The notes under the pieces were generated by a model. That model searched no databases, had not been told where the DNA came from, and saw nothing but the letters and a program-made list of their open reading frames with translations. The translations under genes and the position numbers were made by a program. Shown here piece by piece: positions 38,886-40,766 of a DNA stretch of 40,766 nucleotides. Source of the stretch: Rhodovibrio sodomensis (GTDB lineage: Bacteria > Pseudomonadota > Alphaproteobacteria > Kiloniellales > Rhodovibrionaceae); contig NZ_NRRL01000036.1 of assembly GCF_016583645.1 (NCBI RefSeq), positions 1 through 40,766 of the forward strand, read 5' to 3'. The first letter of the stretch is position 1; every line of letters begins with the position of its first letter.

Positions 38886-39198
38886 AGTCCGGTCAAGTTT
38901 CGAGCACCCCAATTTCCGGCGAACCGTTTGTGTCTTGACGAACCCATTCCAAACCTAATTGCACCGGGCACCTGCCCGGCGGGCGGCCAATATCAACGAA
39001 AACTGGGGGCAAAGGGTCCCGTTAGAGACAGGTGACCCCCGGCGAGCACGTAACCCATCGTCTGGGATTGCTCCAACGAGCCCGATTGCGCCCTCATCCG
39101 CGCACATGTCACTGGCCTTCAGCCATAGCCTCTTCACCGGTTTTTAATCGCATTCGTCCCTAAACTTCGGCACCGAAACCAAGGGTGAGGTAGCGCGC
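38886..39198. other. Intergenic region, nothing identified
   Basis: No gene, RNA or strong repeat is seen. A promoter for the gene at 39199 should lie here, but no convincing hexamer pair stands out. Confidence 0.5.
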
Positions 39199-39552
39199 AT
39201 GCAGTGGAAGGGGGCCAGATCGCGAGGCGGTGTCTGGCCTGCGATCTACCTGGCGCTCGGGACTTTCGTCTTTCTGGCCGCGCTGTCGCTCCAGGCACCC
39301 CAGGAAACCCGCAAGGTCGCGGTCGTGTTCCCGCCCGGTACCTCCTTTGCCCAGGCGGTGGACGCCCTCGCGTCCGTCGGCGCGCGGCCCGTTCGCGACG
39401 GCGCTTGGGCCAACATCGTAGTGGCGGACCTCGGGCGCGTGCGCCGAATCGCCGATCTCCACATACCTAACGCCCTGTTGCTGCTCGACCCGATAGCGGT
39501 CGGCGGGTGCTTCGGCCCGCCCGCTTGGTCGCTCAAGGCCGGGCGGAGTTAG
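39199..39552 (+). CDS. Small membrane-anchored protein
   Basis: 117 residues. One TM segment ([21 protein letters not shown]) is followed by a periplasmic alpha/beta part ([27 protein letters not shown]...[34 protein letters not shown]). Family not recognised. GGTGAGG precedes ATG 39199. The next gene starts 1 base after its stop, so it is probably co-transcribed with the chemotaxis receptor. Confidence 0.8.
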   Translation: MQWKGARSRGGVWPAIYLALGTFVFLAALSLQAPQETRKVAVVFPPGTSFAQAVDALASVGARPVRDGAWANIVVADLGRVRRIADLHIPNALLLLDPIAVGGCFGPPAWSLKAGRS

Positions 39553-39553
39553 C

Positions 39554-40766
39554 ATGATGACCGCTTACATGAACCAGCGCCCGTCCGGGCAAGATCAGGA
39601 GAGCCCGCGCATGACAGACCTGGCCGCGATCCGCCGGAAAGCGATCCTCGGCCTGCTGGCCGCTTTCGCGCTGCACATTCCGCTATTCCTCGCGGTGGCA
39701 CTCGCACGCGGTCTCCCGTTCTTTCTGCCCGTCCTGGGGACGGTCGTCGTGGTCGCGGTGATCGCGGGCACCTGGTGGCGGGACCGCGACGGCCCCGGAA
39801 CCCGCTACATGCTCGCCGTCGGGGCTGCCTTCATGCCGGCGGTGCTCGTTTATCTGCTGCGCGGTCATCCCTGGCAAATCGACATGCACATGTATTTCTT
39901 CGCCATGCTCGCGATCCTGGCAGTGCTGTGCGACTGGCGCGCCATCCTGCTCGGTGCCGCGACGATCGCCTTCCACCACTTGAGCCTCAATTTCGCCCTG
40001 CCAGCGGCGATCTTCCCTGACGGCACGTCGCTCATGCGCGTGGTGCTGCACGCGGGGGTGGTCGTCGTCGAGGCGGGCGCGCTCGTCTGGCTGTCGGCCA
40101 CGCTCGCCAGCGCCCTGGCAAGCGCGCACACGGCCGTCGAAGCGTCCGAGCGTGCGCGTCAGGAGACCGAACAGGCACGCCAGGACCGCGAACGCGCCGA
40201 GGCCGAAGCCGCCGAGGAAAAGCGCCAGGCGATGCGGGATCTGGCCGATCGATTTGAAACGAACGTTGGCGGCATTGTTGAAACGGTGACGTCCGAGAGC
40301 ACGGAGCTGCAATCGACGGCGCAAAGCATGGCGTCGGTCTCCGAGGAGACGAACCAGCAGGCCGCCACCGTTGCGGCGGCCGCGGAACAGGCATCGGGCA
40401 ACGTCCAGGCCGCGTCGTCGGCGGCTGAGGAGCTGTCCAGCTCGATCCAGGAGATCTCGCGGCAGGTCGCCCACTCGACCGAGGTCGCCGGTCACGCGTC
40501 GTCGCGCGCCAACGATACGCAGGCGGTCGTCTCGGAACTCTCGGAATCGACCCAGAAGATCGGCGAGGTGGTCGACATTATCTCCGATATCGCCGAGAAG
40601 ACCAACCTGCTGGCTCTCAACGCGACCATCGAGGCCGCGCGGGCCGGCGATGCCGGGAAGGGCTTCGCGGTCGTCGCGAACGAGGTCAAGGACCTCGCCA
40701 ACCAGACGTCGAGGGCAACGAGCGACATCTCCCAGCGGATCGCCGACGTCCAGCAGCAAAGCGAGC
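39554..40766 (+). CDS. Methyl-accepting chemotaxis protein, 3' end beyond window
   Basis: At least 404 codons, cut by the window edge. The first 190 residues hold about six TM segments with no periplasmic sensor domain (starting [23 protein letters not shown]). A coiled coil ([20 protein letters not shown]) replaces a recognisable HAMP. The cytoplasmic signalling domain follows, with the highly conserved hairpin tip [19 protein letters not shown] and [18 protein letters not shown] that contacts CheA and CheW. ATG 39554 (GGAG 5 nt upstream) gives the longest form; ATG 39611 after CAGGAG is an alternative. Confidence 0.92.
   Translation, partial: MMTAYMNQRPSGQDQESPRMTDLAAIRRKAILGLLAAFALHIPLFLAVALARGLPFFLPVLGTVVVVAVIAGTWWRDRDGPGTRYMLAVGAAFMPAVLVYLLRGHPWQIDMHMYFFAMLAILAVLCDWRAILLGAATIAFHHLSLNFALPAAIFPDGTSLMRVVLHAGVVVVEAGALVWLSATLASALASAHTAVEASERARQETEQARQDRERAEAEAAEEKRQAMRDLADRFETNVGGIVETVTSESTELQSTAQSMASVSEETNQQAATVAAAAEQASGNVQAASSAAEELSSSIQEISRQVAHSTEVAGHASSRANDTQAVVSELSESTQKIGEVVDIISDIAEKTNLLALNATIEAARAGDAGKGFAVVANEVKDLANQTSRATSDISQRIADVQQQSE

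Noticed and set aside
38930..39060. tRNA or small structured RNA
   Set aside because: Looked for cloverleaf pairing around the GCCCGGCGGGC stretch; no acceptor/T-arm consensus could be found.

Overview
The window is GC-rich DNA with the gene style of an alphaproteobacterial conjugative plasmid or chromid (inference, from composition, an RP4-type tra gene order, an RepA_C-type initiator and an AEP primase of the 'PHYTAAP' type). About 0-36.5 kb is plasmid backbone. From about 38.3 kb the genes are ordinary cellular ones (fasciclin protein, membrane protein, chemotaxis receptor). Between them, 36.5-37.5 kb, lies a strip of decayed gene fragments. No relaxase, mating-pore ATPase, rRNA, tRNA or CRISPR array was seen.

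Region by region. 1-0.9 kb: non-coding, with tandem repeats at the left edge and degenerate AT-rich repeats before the first promoter; a possible oriT or partition region. 0.95-5.96 kb: a four-gene run with a TraK-like DNA-binding protein, a ParA/TraL-like ATPase, a membrane protein and a VirD4/TraG coupling protein. 6.0-14.1 kb: secreted, membrane-anchored and disordered proteins of unknown role, including an SH3 protein with a long acidic repeat region and a YbjQ-like protein. 14.65-17.05 kb: a helicase-like ATPase with a four-cysteine cluster. 17.2-20.8 kb: a surface-antigen lipoprotein, an internally duplicated putative DNA-binding protein and small unknowns. 20.9-26.4 kb: an operon of a disordered protein, a YdjM-like membrane protein and an AEP primase. 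26.5-27.9 kb: an operon of a membrane protein, a secreted staphylococcal-type nuclease and a small protein. 28.0-31.2 kb: two replication modules back to back. One is lambda O/P-like, with palindromic repeats inside the O-like gene. The other is a RepA gene with two families of external iterons. 31.2-34.0 kb: a Lon-like AAA+ ATPase (no protease domain) coupled to a metallophosphoesterase. 34.2-36.5 kb: small unknowns.

Three things recur across the backbone. First, a leader resembling AGTCAGTCGAAAGG lies just before or within the ribosome binding site of many genes on both strands. Second, at least four minus-strand genes share a promoter core TCGTGTAnnnT. Third, three disordered proteins driven by that core end in GLDID, GLDI or GQDIS. 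Together these suggest a co-ordinately controlled set of plasmid genes, perhaps including substrates of the transfer apparatus. That last step is inference. The clearest candidate for something new is the lambda-like origin embedded in a plasmid initiator gene next to a second, RepA-type origin.
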